From JAIQFV01 sp041494885 (GTDB taxonomy: Bacteria > Acidobacteriota > Terriglobia > JAIQFV01), in the NCBI GenBank assembly GCA_041494885.1, contig JBGQBO010000006.1, positions 101,164 through 165,163 of the forward strand: a stretch of DNA of 64,000 nucleotides, written 5' to 3'. How positions within the stretch are numbered: position 1 is the first letter of the stretch; each line of letters begins with the position of its first letter. Below are positions 35,571 to 44,741 of the stretch, piece by piece. The position numbers were made by a program, and so were the translations under genes. The notes below the pieces were generated by a model. It did not search any database. It was not told where the DNA came from and worked only from the letters and a program-made list of their open reading frames with translations.

Positions 35571-36347
35571 TTATTCGATCGGTTTGGGGGGATTCTTCAT
35601 CAATCGGGCAAATTTCTCATCCTTAATCAGCGTGGCAAACGCATGGTCCTTATACAACAGATCGGTCTCTTTGAAACCTTCTTCCATGGCCCGAGCGAGA
35701 TAGTCGATCGCCCGGTCGACATTACCCATTTCCGCGTAAATCTTCGCCAGATAAAAATGGTACTTGGCCCGGTTAAATCCCGTGGTGCGCACCATGCTTC
35801 CCGTGGCACTAATATGTTCCAATAGCTCCGGGTCCTGTGTAAAGGCGATCTGGTACTCCCGGAACGCCTCGTCATACTTCTCTTTTGCAAACCAGGCACT
35901 GGCCAGATTGTAGTGCATGGTCGCCGTCTCGGGCTTCAATTTCACCGCTTTTCTATAGTAGCGGATGGCCTTGCTGTACTTTTTTTCGGTAAAGGCAATC
36001 GTCCCGAGATTATTGAGTGCTTCCGCGTACCCGGGATCTAATTTCACCGCCTTCTCATAGTTGTTCCGGGCCAATCCCAAGTCCTGTTTACGGTGATAAG
36101 CCACGCCGAGCCGGTTGTAAAGGGTAGCATCCCGCGGCGACAATGCAAGACACTTCATATAGGTGTCGATCGCATCGTCATACTGCTTCCGGGCCACCAG
36201 GGATTCCGCCCGCTTGATCAAGCTATCGAGTTCCGGGTTCACTGGACTGGCCTGAACCGTATCGGTTCGGCTGCCCCCGTTGAGCGGCAACGGAGTGGAG
36301 AAGAAGAAAGGAATCAAGAACGCAACAATCCATTGCATGCGTTTCAT
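35571..36347 (-). CDS. Exported TPR-repeat protein
   Basis: 258 residues from ATG 36347 (GAGG about 6 nt upstream). A signal peptide (MQWIVAFLIPFFFSTPLPLN) is followed by tetratricopeptide repeats, visible as A-x-x-Y-N-x-L-G/A-x-x-Y/F units: DAIDTYMKCLALSPRDATLYNRLGVAYHRK, GLARNNYEKAVKLDPGYAEALNNLGT and KAIRYYRKAVKLKPETATMHYNLA. TPR domains bind other proteins; this one is periplasmic or envelope bound. The GDSL gene follows 29 nt later on the same strand, so the two are probably co-transcribed. Confidence 0.88.
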   Translation of the reverse strand: MKRMQWIVAFLIPFFFSTPLPLNGGSRTDTVQASPVNPELDSLIKRAESLVARKQYDDAIDTYMKCLALSPRDATLYNRLGVAYHRKQDLGLARNNYEKAVKLDPGYAEALNNLGTIAFTEKKYSKAIRYYRKAVKLKPETATMHYNLASAWFAKEKYDEAFREYQIAFTQDPELLEHISATGSMVRTTGFNRAKYHFYLAKIYAEMGNVDRAIDYLARAMEEGFKETDLLYKDHAFATLIKDEKFARLMKNPPKPIE

Positions 36348-36499
36348 AAGTGCCTCTGCAGTTGAAAAGAGAGTAACACAACACCCTCCCTCCGTAAATG
36401 CCTTCAGGATGATTTTACAAAACCCGGGGACGGCTTCAGCGACATCGGGCCCCGGGGTTCTCGTGCCAGTCCATTTCCCTCCCGGGCTTATCCTGATCT

Positions 36500-37261
36500 T
36501 CAATACGCCATCGCGCGTTCCCATTCCGCACATTTGTTACATTGCCCGCAAGGGCGATGGTTCCGGATTGGAGCCAGACACGAGAAGGAGAGATGCAGGG
36601 GGAGCCCCAGGCGCCTTCCCAGCTGAATGACGTCGCCCTTTGAAGATTGAAGAAAGGGGGTCAGGACTCGAAGCGGGCGATTCAAAGCAGAGGAAAGGGC
36701 TTTCTCCATCTGGCGCAAAAATAGCGGAGTGGCATCAGGAAATGGATTCCCCTGGAGTTGCCCCATGGCGATAACTTGAATTCCCTCAAAGGCGCAAAAG
36801 ACGGCCGTCTTTGACAATAGCAACAGATTCCTTCCCGGCAAGTAAACCTGATCGTCATTGGAGTTTCGGCCGGGAACCTGATTCTCCCGCAACTTCTTTT
36901 GTCTGGGACTTGTGCCCTTTTGATGAACCTCCGGCATAGACCAATGAGACCCGTAAACGTCCTGCACCGGCATACCGAGCACGGTCAGGGGATGGATGGA
37001 GGGATGCTGAATTACACGAGTTCTCTTCTGAACGGATCGAGATTGCTGTGAGAGTACCTTTAAGTACCTCCTTAGCCAATAAATCTCGGCGCTTTCCCAG
37101 CGCAACCCGCAACGCACATAAACCGGGAATATTTCTCGAAACTGTAATGCCATATGACCGAGCAGGACGCAACTGTCCACTCCCCCACTAACCAGGACAC
37201 AGACCTTTGAGTTCGGCGGAGAGCCTCGGTCCCGCGATCTTCTTGGTGATTGTTTTTTCAC
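36500..37261 (-). CDS. queC: QueC-like 7-cyano-7-deazaguanine synthase family protein
   Basis: 253 residues. The N-type ATP pyrophosphatase loop CVLVSGGVDSCVLLGHM (about 22-38) and the C-terminal zinc cluster SCLAPIRNHRPCGQCNKC (four cysteines) define the QueC family, which makes preQ0 from carboxy-deazaguanine for queuosine. The middle carries VYLPGRNLLLLSKTAV, the expected PGRN motif. The start is a GTG at 37261 with no clear ribosome site. No other queuosine genes are nearby. The region between ATP loop and PGRN is more basic than in typical QueC, so a paralogous nucleobase synthase is possible. Confidence 0.75.
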   Translation of the reverse strand: MKKQSPRRSRDRGSPPNSKVCVLVSGGVDSCVLLGHMALQFREIFPVYVRCGLRWESAEIYWLRRYLKVLSQQSRSVQKRTRVIQHPSIHPLTVLGMPVQDVYGSHWSMPEVHQKGTSPRQKKLRENQVPGRNSNDDQVYLPGRNLLLLSKTAVFCAFEGIQVIAMGQLQGNPFPDATPLFLRQMEKALSSALNRPLRVLTPFLQSSKGDVIQLGRRLGLPLHLSFSCLAPIRNHRPCGQCNKCAEWERAMAY

Positions 37262-37346
37262 AATTTAAATGGGTGATCAGCCAGATCTGAGAGGGGCCAA
37301 TCAGGGGCAACCCACCCGATCCTCATTGAGAGGCCCCGCGGGTTCT

Positions 37347-38114
37347 TCAGTCTCCGCGTTCCAATATCCAGAGGCTCTTGATCCCCTTTGAATAACCCAG
37401 GCCCTTGGAAAACGGGTTAAAATCTTCCTTATGAACTATGCGAAGGTTCGCCCTGCGGGCAGGCTCCCGGATCTCGGCCTCCCTGAACCACCTCTCTTGG
37501 ATAGAATCTTTGATCTGAACGTAACGATTTCCTCTCTTCAGAAAAATCACCAAATGCGCCGTGGCGCGGCGGCGCCTCCGGTCGATCTCATCGCAGCGGA
37601 TTAGGAAAAAACGCGGCCGGCGTACCACCGACAATCCTCCCCAGACCTGTTCAAAGCAACTCCGATGGTTCAGATCAAAGATGAAATGGCCGCCCGGTAC
37701 CAGCGCACGGCTCACCGCCCCAAACATGGCCCCCAAATCGCGTGTGGAGAGTAAATGATTGACGCTGTTGAAAACGGAAGTCACCAGGTCGAATTTCTGG
37801 TCTGTAGTAAAGGAGCGCATATCTCCAAGGATCCATTGCACGCGGGCTTTTTCTCTCCCTGCTTTGCGGCGGGCAACCTCCAGAGCGCCACAGCTCGCAT
37901 CCAACCCTGTCACCTGCAGGCCGCGTCCCGCCATTTGGATCGCGAACGATCCCGTCCCGCAGCCCAGGTCCAGGAGCGTCTTTGCCTGGAGCCGTTGCGA
38001 GCGGATCAGCCGGTCAATTCGAGGGAGGATCAGCTCAGAGAACTCCGGGCCGAAGGACCGCCAATACTCATCAGCGACCGAAGCAAAACCATCATATTGA
38101 ACGGGAGTGTTCAC
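37347..38114 (-). CDS. Class I SAM-dependent methyltransferase
   Basis: 255 residues. The AdoMet site is KTLLDLGCGTGSFAIQMAGRGLQVTGLDAS (motif I and II), followed by WILGDMRSF and FDLVTSVFNSVNHLL. It methylates an unknown small substrate in the cytoplasm. The GTG at 38114 has AAGGA 8 nt upstream and lies inside the end of the glycosyltransferase gene, which it overlaps by 23 nt, so translation is coupled and the two work in one operon. Confidence 0.9.
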   Translation of the reverse strand: MNTPVQYDGFASVADEYWRSFGPEFSELILPRIDRLIRSQRLQAKTLLDLGCGTGSFAIQMAGRGLQVTGLDASCGALEVARRKAGREKARVQWILGDMRSFTTDQKFDLVTSVFNSVNHLLSTRDLGAMFGAVSRALVPGGHFIFDLNHRSCFEQVWGGLSVVRRPRFFLIRCDEIDRRRRRATAHLVIFLKRGNRYVQIKDSIQERWFREAEIREPARRANLRIVHKEDFNPFSKGLGYSKGIKSLWILERGD

Positions 38115-39285
38115 TCCGACGTCCTTCCTTCAACTGTGCCAGCGAGTAATGTGTCCCGCGCCAGGTGACCCCTCCGCCGTGCAAAGTGACGAGAGCGGAG
38201 CGGAACGTAATATAGACGACGATCAGGGCGGCCAGAGGATGAGCTGCCGCGTACAGAAAATAAATTCCCGTTCCCCTCGATGAGAGACGGTACAGAACGA
38301 AAAGCGCCGCGACGCTGGCGGCACACAGCCAACCGGATAAATGGGGAAGCCTTACCAAGCCCGCGAAAGGAACAACAGAAAAGAGCAGGATGCCCAAGGC
38401 CCCGGCGATAGTCTTTGTCAGGCTGTAATTGAACCCCGCAAAGAAATTCTTTGTCAGCCCCTGCACGATCCCCCTGGCACCCACCTGCCAGCGAAGATGA
38501 ATCGCGCCGCGTCCGATGATCACTTTGACTCGAGCGCCGGCATGCTTCATCAGCCAGCAGAGCCGAGCATCGTCCACAATCTCAAGCGCGAGTTGCTTGT
38601 GTGTCCCCGCTCGCACGTAAGCCTCCTGCCGAACCAAATTAAAGGCCCCGGTCGCAAAATAGGCCCCTGATCTGGGATTGTTTACACGCCACGGTGCATA
38701 TCCAATGAAGCTGAGCAGAGCGAAACATCCGAGCAGGGCATGCTCCCAGAACCCGCGGATGACGGCCCCAGGGTAAAGGGTCAAGAGGTCGATTCCATTT
38801 GAACCCGCATACCGCACGGCACGTTTTAGCGTGCCCGGTGTGTACACCACGTCGGCATCGGTGAATAACATCCAATCCACTTCACCGGCGCGCTGTGCCC
38901 CTCTCCACAGGGCATGCGTTTTGCCAAGCCAGCCCGAGGGCAACTCCTGGACGGCTTCGATAGCAACGTTTGGGAATTCGTGAGCGAGACGCAGAAGAAC
39001 GGATGATGTTTGGTCCGTTGAACGATCGTCTACGACGACGATCTTCAGGCGAGGGTAGTCCTGGGTCGCCAGACTCCGAAGGGCGGGTTCAAGAGAGGTT
39101 TCCTCATCACGGGCCGGAACAATGACCGCCAAAGAGGGCCAACCGAATCCGGGTAGTTCTTCCGCTGGCTGCTCCGCTAGCCGAGGTATATCCCGCCCCC
39201 GAATCAGCCAATCGAAAAGCATCCCCCACCAGAGTATGACCGGAGCCAACAGAGCAACTAGAAAAAGAGCGTGCAGAAAGACCAA
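38092..39285 (-). CDS. Membrane-bound glycosyltransferase family 2 (HpnB-like)
   Basis: 397 residues. An N-terminal membrane helix (about 5-27) precedes a GT-A domain (LAVIVPARDEETSLEPALRSLATQDYPRLKIVVVDDRSTD, WMLFTDADVVYTPGT with the DxD, ending at a QVGARGIVQGLTKNFFAG segment like the QxxRW region). Three to four helices fill the C-terminal third. It resembles hopene-associated glycosyltransferase HpnB and related enzymes that move a sugar to a lipid. The TTG start at 39285 has AGGGGAAGA before it. Acceptor unknown. Confidence 0.85.
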   Translation of the reverse strand: MVFLHALFLVALLAPVILWWGMLFDWLIRGRDIPRLAEQPAEELPGFGWPSLAVIVPARDEETSLEPALRSLATQDYPRLKIVVVDDRSTDQTSSVLLRLAHEFPNVAIEAVQELPSGWLGKTHALWRGAQRAGEVDWMLFTDADVVYTPGTLKRAVRYAGSNGIDLLTLYPGAVIRGFWEHALLGCFALLSFIGYAPWRVNNPRSGAYFATGAFNLVRQEAYVRAGTHKQLALEIVDDARLCWLMKHAGARVKVIIGRGAIHLRWQVGARGIVQGLTKNFFAGFNYSLTKTIAGALGILLFSVVPFAGLVRLPHLSGWLCAASVAALFVLYRLSSRGTGIYFLYAAAHPLAALIVVYITFRSALVTLHGGGVTWRGTHYSLAQLKEGRRSEHSRSI

Positions 39286-39358
39286 TTCTTCCCCTACCCT
39301 TCATTGAGTCGCGGATTCATCTTTCCAGTCGAATCGAAGCTGCTTTTGTGTACGATAT

Positions 39359-39793
39359 TTAACGGACCCGGTTGTTACTCCGATTGTGGGAGGATCGGCG
39401 GCGGGACGTATGTGGAAAAGACTCGACCCGGCTCCAGTAGCTTCGATCAATCAGTTCTTGGACGCGCCCAGACGGGATTTCCGGGGTCACTGAAACAGCC
39501 ACCCATCCGTTGCGGGCCAGCCGGGTAAAACTGTGCGGGTGCACAAAACCCAGCCCGAGGGCTAGCTCTGCCTCCCGGTCTGGAAGCTTCATCTCGAGGA
39601 GCACGGTCCGAGGCCGCAGCGTTAGCGTGAAAAAAACCTGATTATCGTAACGGTAGACGAGGCCTCCCCAGAGCTTGCCCTCACTGAGTCCTGAAAGCTC
39701 GCGAAAAGTATCGCGCAGGGATTCGTGTAATTCCGCGAGTCGTTGATGTTTCTTTAACGCAATCGCGCCCTTCGGTGTCAATCGTTTCTTCAT
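39359..39793 (-). CDS. MmcQ/YjbR-like protein
   Basis: 144 residues. The region YRYDNQVFFTLTLRPRTVLLEMKLPDREAEL, then HSFTRLARNGWVAVSV and GRVQELIDRSYWSRV follows the MmcQ/YjbR fold (LSLK-x-ELA...HGWVxVxL...ELIxxSY). The C-terminus is a basic Arg/Ser tail. Family proteins are small and of unknown function, sometimes called DNA binding. Similarity is by pattern only; DUF1801-like proteins are the alternative. Confidence 0.6.
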   Translation of the reverse strand: MKKRLTPKGAIALKKHQRLAELHESLRDTFRELSGLSEGKLWGGLVYRYDNQVFFTLTLRPRTVLLEMKLPDREAELALGLGFVHPHSFTRLARNGWVAVSVTPEIPSGRVQELIDRSYWSRVESFPHTSRRRSSHNRSNNRVR

Positions 39794-39798
39794 GGTGG

Positions 39799-39911
39799 TT
39801 CAGCCATCAGCGGTCAACTGTCAGCAATCAGCCATCGGCGCCAAGAGATCAATCCCTGGGTTCCAATGGACTTGAGGCACTCCAGTTGATCGCTATTTGC
39901 TGATGGCTGAA
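39799..39911. repeat. Inverted repeat with CAGCCATCAGC words
   Basis: Thirteen-bp perfect arms (39799-39811 and 39899-39911) with further partial copies of CAGCCATC and GCTGATGG on either side. It lies between the MmcQ-like and amidohydrolase genes and is of the same general kind as the repeat at 20.9 kb, though a different word. Confidence 0.6.
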
Positions 39912-39933
39912 AGCTGATGGTTGAAAGCTTTCC

Positions 39934-41244
39934 TCATTGCTTGTAAATCTTCCCATCCTTCATCACAAACGATACCTTCTCCATCAAAGAAATATCCGCG
40001 AGCGGGTCGCCCTTGACCGCTACGATGTCCGCCAGTTTCCCCATCTCAATCGACCCGATCTTGTCATCCATATCCAACGCCTTTGCAGCGACCGAGGTAG
40101 CCGACTGGATTGCCTGCATAGGGGACATCCCATACTTTACCATCAGGGAGAATTCCTTGGCTTCATTCTCGTTCCAGGCGAATCCCCCCGCATCGGTTCC
40201 AAAGACAATGGTGGCCCCGGCCTTCAGCGCTCGACCAAATGACTCGCGGGCGATATCCATCAATTTGACCCAGATGGGTGCACCCGCCTGGGCTCGACCC
40301 TGGGCAACGTACACCCCGACGTAAAGCGTGGGGCAATAAAAAACATTCTGCCGCTTCATTTGCGCCAGAATCTCATCGCTCAAATAGTCCCCATGCTCAA
40401 GAGAGTCGACACCCGCGTCCAGCGCAGTTTTCTGTCCGGGAGTGGCCATGGCATGCGCGGCGACTTTGTGGCGTTCCCGATGCGCTTCATCAATGATTGC
40501 CTTCATTTCTTCCGGCGTGAATGTAGGAATTGAGGAGAGTGTCCCGTCGGGTTTGACATAATAGCTCCGATCGGCATACACCTTGATCCAATCGGCGCCA
40601 TACTTGATCTGCTCTCGCACGGCCCGCCGGCAATCCTCCGGACTGTCGCACGTTTGGACCCCCACCGGCACATGCACCTCCGGGGCATAGCCAAGCAACG
40701 GATACGCGCCCGTCACGTCCAGCGCCCGGGTGGCGACGATGAGCCTGGGGCCGGGGATGATGCCATTGTTGATCGCCCGCTTGACATCGACGTCGGAATA
40801 TCCGGCCCCTTCCGTTTCGAGGTCACGAAGCGTTGTAAACCCGTTCTCGAGGGCCGTCCGGGCATTGACCGTTGCCTGAATGGTCCGGTACTGGGGAGAT
40901 TGTTTTAACAACTGCTCGTCGTAATCTGCCGCCGTAATGTCGCCCTGTAATAATAGGTGTGTATGGGCATCGATCAATCCGGGCATCACTGTCGAACTGG
41001 AAAGATCGACGACTTTCGCACTGCTGGGAATGGCAATATGCGTCCCCACGCTCGTGATCTTGTTGGCCTCCACCAGGATGGTGACATTCAACTGTGGAAC
41101 ACCGCCTTTGCCATCGATCAGCTTTCCGGCCTTGATCGCAATCACCGGCGATTGGCTCTGGGCGTTAATCAGACACGGATTTCCAAAGCAAACCAGGGAC
41201 AGCACGGCGGCCAGCGACCAAGACCAATTTAGTTTGAATTTCAT
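39934..41244 (-). CDS. Secreted metal-dependent amidohydrolase
   Basis: 436 residues from ATG 41244, with GGAGG 11 nt upstream, and a signal peptide ending about residue 29 (CLINAQ). The amidohydrolase signs are GLIDAHTHLLLQGD (HxH), the carbamylated-Lys position IKVYADRSYY, AAHAMATPGQ, LEHGDYLS and FGTDAGGF. Related proteins are annotated as imidazolonepropionase-like or prolidase-like hydrolases acting on cyclic amides or dipeptides. An export signal in this branch is common. It is not in an obvious operon; the substrate is unknown. Confidence 0.88.
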   Translation of the reverse strand: MKFKLNWSWSLAAVLSLVCFGNPCLINAQSQSPVIAIKAGKLIDGKGGVPQLNVTILVEANKITSVGTHIAIPSSAKVVDLSSSTVMPGLIDAHTHLLLQGDITAADYDEQLLKQSPQYRTIQATVNARTALENGFTTLRDLETEGAGYSDVDVKRAINNGIIPGPRLIVATRALDVTGAYPLLGYAPEVHVPVGVQTCDSPEDCRRAVREQIKYGADWIKVYADRSYYVKPDGTLSSIPTFTPEEMKAIIDEAHRERHKVAAHAMATPGQKTALDAGVDSLEHGDYLSDEILAQMKRQNVFYCPTLYVGVYVAQGRAQAGAPIWVKLMDIARESFGRALKAGATIVFGTDAGGFAWNENEAKEFSLMVKYGMSPMQAIQSATSVAAKALDMDDKIGSIEMGKLADIVAVKGDPLADISLMEKVSFVMKDGKIYKQ

Positions 41245-41394
41245 GGTGCTTCTTTCCTCCTTTTCAGGCAACACATCATTAAGGCGCTCCGTGGTACGAG
41301 ACCTATCTCACCGCAGGAAGGATTCCTTGGGGAGAAAGAGATTCATCTTGCAGTCACTTTCGGAACCATGGATTCGTAGTCTGCGAATTCTTAG

Positions 41395-42978
41395 CTAAAT
41401 CTTTCTTTCCCAGATCCGGCCTAATCGAACGACCTCATCCACCAGAATCTCCAGGTCTCGCTCTTCGGTGCGGTACGAAAGGACACAGGCCCGCAAGGCA
41501 AACCGGCCTTTGAGCACCGCGTTGGAAAGATAGGCCCTGCCCTCACGCTGGAGTTGGGTCATGATTCCTTCGTTCAGGCGGTTCAGTCTCTGCTCAAGCT
41601 TTTTCTTTTCAGCCGGGCCGGAGTGACGGTAGGCCTTCCGAACCGACACCGGAAAATACCGAAAACAAACGATGGAGAGTTCGACCGGAGCAAGGATCTC
41701 GAGGCAGACACGCGCTCTGACGATCGATTCCAGTGCCCGGGCCATCCTCAGGTTCTTTTCAACGCAGGCGGACAAGAGCCGCGTGCCATAACACTTGAAC
41801 GCCATCCAGATCTTTAGCGCGCGGAAACGCCGAGACAGTTCAATTCCATGCTCGAAGAAGGCGAAATCCTCACCCGGGATTCCACCGATCACTCGCGCAT
41901 AGGCGCCGCTCCCACCAAAGGTTCGTTGGGCATGGCGGCGATCTCGTACCAGAACACAACCCACGTCGAGAGGCTGGTAAAGCCACTTGTGGGGGTCGAG
42001 CGAAACCGAATCGGCTTTTTCGATCCCACGAAAACGCTCACGGCCGGCCGGCACGAGCGCAGCAAATCCTCCATAGGCGCCGTCCACATGAAACCACAAC
42101 CCCTCCCGCCGGCAAATCCGTCCCACCTGTTCGAGATCGTCGATCGCACCCGTGTTTACCGTGCCGGCACTTGCCACCACACAGAAGGGTCGATTGCCGT
42201 GGGCCTTATCCCTTGCAATCTGCTTTTCCAAATCGGAGAGTTCAATCCTGTAAGCAGGATCAACCTTGACAATGCGTACGGAAGACCTGCCCAAACCGAG
42301 CAACGCTCCCGCTTTCGGAATCGACATGTGTCCGTGTTCCGACATGTAAAGAGTCAAGCGAGAGGGGCCCAATGCTTGCATTCCATCCCTGGAGACATTC
42401 CTTCCTGCCTTCACCTCCCGGGCGATCGCCAACGCCTGCAGGGTGGCCATCGATCCCCCGCTCGTAAACATCCCGATCGCTTCCCGCGGGTAACCCAGTA
42501 TTTCCTTGATCCAGTCCGTTGCGAGCAATTCCGTTTCAACCGCTGAGGGTGCTGACCGCCAAGCCGTCACGTTTTGATTGATAGTGGAAATCAGGAGGTC
42601 GGCGATCACGCCGATCGGGTTTCCGGAAGAGGACACATAGCCGAAGAATCTCGGATGTAAATTATGGCGTGCATTCGAGAGAATCGTTTCGCGAAATACC
42701 CGAATCACTTCCCTGGGGGGCGTAGGGTCCAAAGGCAATCGTTCCCGAATCGAATGGCGAAGGCGCTTGCCCTTGATTCTGGGAAATACCCGCCAGTCGT
42801 TGACTGAGTTGAAATAGTCTTTTGCGACTGTGGCGGCTTCCCGGAGGGCAGAATTTAAACCCCCTTCGGTGAGATCGAGAGTGGCTTTTAATGGACGATT
42901 TTTCTTCGGTTGCCGTTCCAAGACGTCCGCTTTCTGACCGATGGGTGGGGCGCCGGTCCACACAGAAACCAGCGCCAT
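41395..42978 (-). CDS. Pyridoxal-dependent decarboxylase (aromatic-L-amino-acid decarboxylase type)
   Basis: About 527 residues from ATG 42978. Group II decarboxylase features are LHPRFFGYVSSSGNPIGVIADLL, GMFTSGGSMATLQAL, the PLP stacking His region SEHGHMSIPKAG, WFHVDGAYGGFA with the Asp, and the Lys in SLDPHKWLYQPLDVG. It makes an aromatic amine such as tryptamine or tyramine, or is a related decarboxylase. The frame is open to a GTG at 43167 (590 residues), but the extra 63 residues do not look like this family. ATG 42978 lacks a clear ribosome site, so the true start could be anywhere between 43167 and about 42915. It is divergent from the efflux operon. Confidence 0.85.
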   Translation of the reverse strand: MALVSVWTGAPPIGQKADVLERQPKKNRPLKATLDLTEGGLNSALREAATVAKDYFNSVNDWRVFPRIKGKRLRHSIRERLPLDPTPPREVIRVFRETILSNARHNLHPRFFGYVSSSGNPIGVIADLLISTINQNVTAWRSAPSAVETELLATDWIKEILGYPREAIGMFTSGGSMATLQALAIAREVKAGRNVSRDGMQALGPSRLTLYMSEHGHMSIPKAGALLGLGRSSVRIVKVDPAYRIELSDLEKQIARDKAHGNRPFCVVASAGTVNTGAIDDLEQVGRICRREGLWFHVDGAYGGFAALVPAGRERFRGIEKADSVSLDPHKWLYQPLDVGCVLVRDRRHAQRTFGGSGAYARVIGGIPGEDFAFFEHGIELSRRFRALKIWMAFKCYGTRLLSACVEKNLRMARALESIVRARVCLEILAPVELSIVCFRYFPVSVRKAYRHSGPAEKKKLEQRLNRLNEGIMTQLQREGRAYLSNAVLKGRFALRACVLSYRTEERDLEILVDEVVRLGRIWERKI

Positions 42979-43236
42979 CGTTGGCCAGCTTCGAAGCTGA
43001 AGCACCGCCACCCAAGTACGAAGAACAAATGGCTGATGGATGCGCTTGAGAATATAAATCGAATTCTCCCAAACGTCCAGTCCAGCGAGAAAGCGCCCTC
43101 CGACCCTCCTCCACGAGTCATGCTCAATCGACCTCCACGCAAGATTATTTGAGTCGTTCCGACCCACTTTGAATCAATGGAGAATGAAGACGGCCATGAT
43201 TCGTTTCGATGCCCGTCAAACTTGCCGGTGTTGTGA

Positions 43237-44709
43237 ATGAGGCTTCCCATGGAAAATGAGGTGCGTAAGAGGAGTTCTGTTGCTCGGTCCACCCGCAGAA
43301 GCCTATCCAGACTGAGATTTCAAATCCTTGCGTATCCCGTCGTTGTGTTCTTGGCCTTGATTGTTTTGCCAGGAAACAATTTCCATCCGCAGACCGCACC
43401 GGATTTAACGTCGCAAGCTTCGGGCCCTCTTACCTTACGTCAAGCCGTTGAACAGGCCCTCCAGAACAACTCCTCGCTCAAAGCGGCTCACGAGGGACTT
43501 GCAATGGCACAACAGAAAGTGCCCCAGGCGGTCTCGCACTACTTGCCCGAAGTCAATTTCGATGAGACTTTCGCCCGCGGAAATAATCCTGTGTACGTTT
43601 TTGGAAGTCTCTTGAACCAGCGCCAATTTGGCTCTCAGAATTTCGTCATTCCGTCACTCAACAAACCGCTTGCGCTCGACAACTTTCAAGCAAAGCTTTC
43701 CATACAGCAGGTTCTATATGATGCCGGAAAGATACGGGGCTCTGTGGCGCAAGCCAAGTTGGGGGAGAAAGTGGCGCAACAGGACGTTGAGAAGACGCGT
43801 CAAGAACTGATTTTTCGAGTGGCCAAAGCCTACATGATGCACTTGCTCGCCCGTTCAGGCCAGCAAGTGGCCGAGGATGCCGTGAAAACGGCTAAGGCTG
43901 CCGGGGCCAGAGCTGAGTCGCTCTATCAGGCGGGCATGACCGTGGAGTCGGACAAACTGGCGGCACAGGTTTTCCTCGCGCGGATGCAGGAGGAACTGCT
44001 CAAGGCGAACAACCAGGTGGCCCTCTCCAGGGCCAACCTTAACTTTGAGATGGGGCTGCCGGTTGACAATCCCATCGAGATGGCTTCCGATTTGAATGAG
44101 GTCCGGTTTGATTCGGAGCCCCAGGAATCACTTTTCAAACAAGCCCTCGAGCGACGGCCTGATTATCTCCAGACCCTACTGATGAAGGATATCGCCGAGA
44201 AGGGGGTGGGGATTGCGCGCGCGGAGTTCCTCCCCCAGATCGGGATCTATGGTTCCTGGGAGGCGGACTCACAAACCCTTGCCGATCGCGGAGGAAACAA
44301 TTGGGCTGTGGGGGCGCGCCTGCACTTCAATCTTTTTCGAGGTCGCAACGATAAAGCGCAACTGGAAGAAGCCAAGGCGATCCTGGAACGCTCCATGGCG
44401 ATGAACAACTATGTCTCAGCGGCGGTTAGATTACAGGTGAAGCAAGTGGCCTTGGACCTTGACAACACACGCCAGCGAATCGATGTCACGAAATCTGCCA
44501 TTGCGCAAGCGGAAGAAACCTTGCGTATTGTACAAAACCGATATGGCGCCGGACTGACAACCGTTACCGAACTCCTGCGGGCTCAAACCGACTTGACCCA
44601 GGCTCGAACGGCCTACTTGCAGGCCCTGTACGACCACCGGATTGCCAAGGCAAATACCGAACTGGCATCGGGGGCTCTGACCGAGCAATCCCAGATTCTC
44701 AATCAATAG
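43237..44709 (+). CDS. TolC-family outer membrane efflux protein
   Basis: About 490 residues. After a signal-like hydrophobic stretch (about 28-46) come the two OEP repeats: LRQAVEQALQNNSSLKAAHEGLAMAQ..., ALERRPDYLQTLLMKDIAEKGVGIARAEFLPQIG and the final TTVTELLRAQTDLTQARTAYLQALYDHRIAKANTELASG. It forms the outer-membrane channel of a tripartite exporter. ATG 43237 or 43249 could start it. The next two genes encode the fusion protein and the pump, so all three form one operon. Confidence 0.92.
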   Translation: MRLPMENEVRKRSSVARSTRRSLSRLRFQILAYPVVVFLALIVLPGNNFHPQTAPDLTSQASGPLTLRQAVEQALQNNSSLKAAHEGLAMAQQKVPQAVSHYLPEVNFDETFARGNNPVYVFGSLLNQRQFGSQNFVIPSLNKPLALDNFQAKLSIQQVLYDAGKIRGSVAQAKLGEKVAQQDVEKTRQELIFRVAKAYMMHLLARSGQQVAEDAVKTAKAAGARAESLYQAGMTVESDKLAAQVFLARMQEELLKANNQVALSRANLNFEMGLPVDNPIEMASDLNEVRFDSEPQESLFKQALERRPDYLQTLLMKDIAEKGVGIARAEFLPQIGIYGSWEADSQTLADRGGNNWAVGARLHFNLFRGRNDKAQLEEAKAILERSMAMNNYVSAAVRLQVKQVALDLDNTRQRIDVTKSAIAQAEETLRIVQNRYGAGLTTVTELLRAQTDLTQARTAYLQALYDHRIAKANTELASGALTEQSQILNQ

Positions 44710-44741
44710 ACAGAAAGAACGGGGATTTAGAGGGAACTCCA

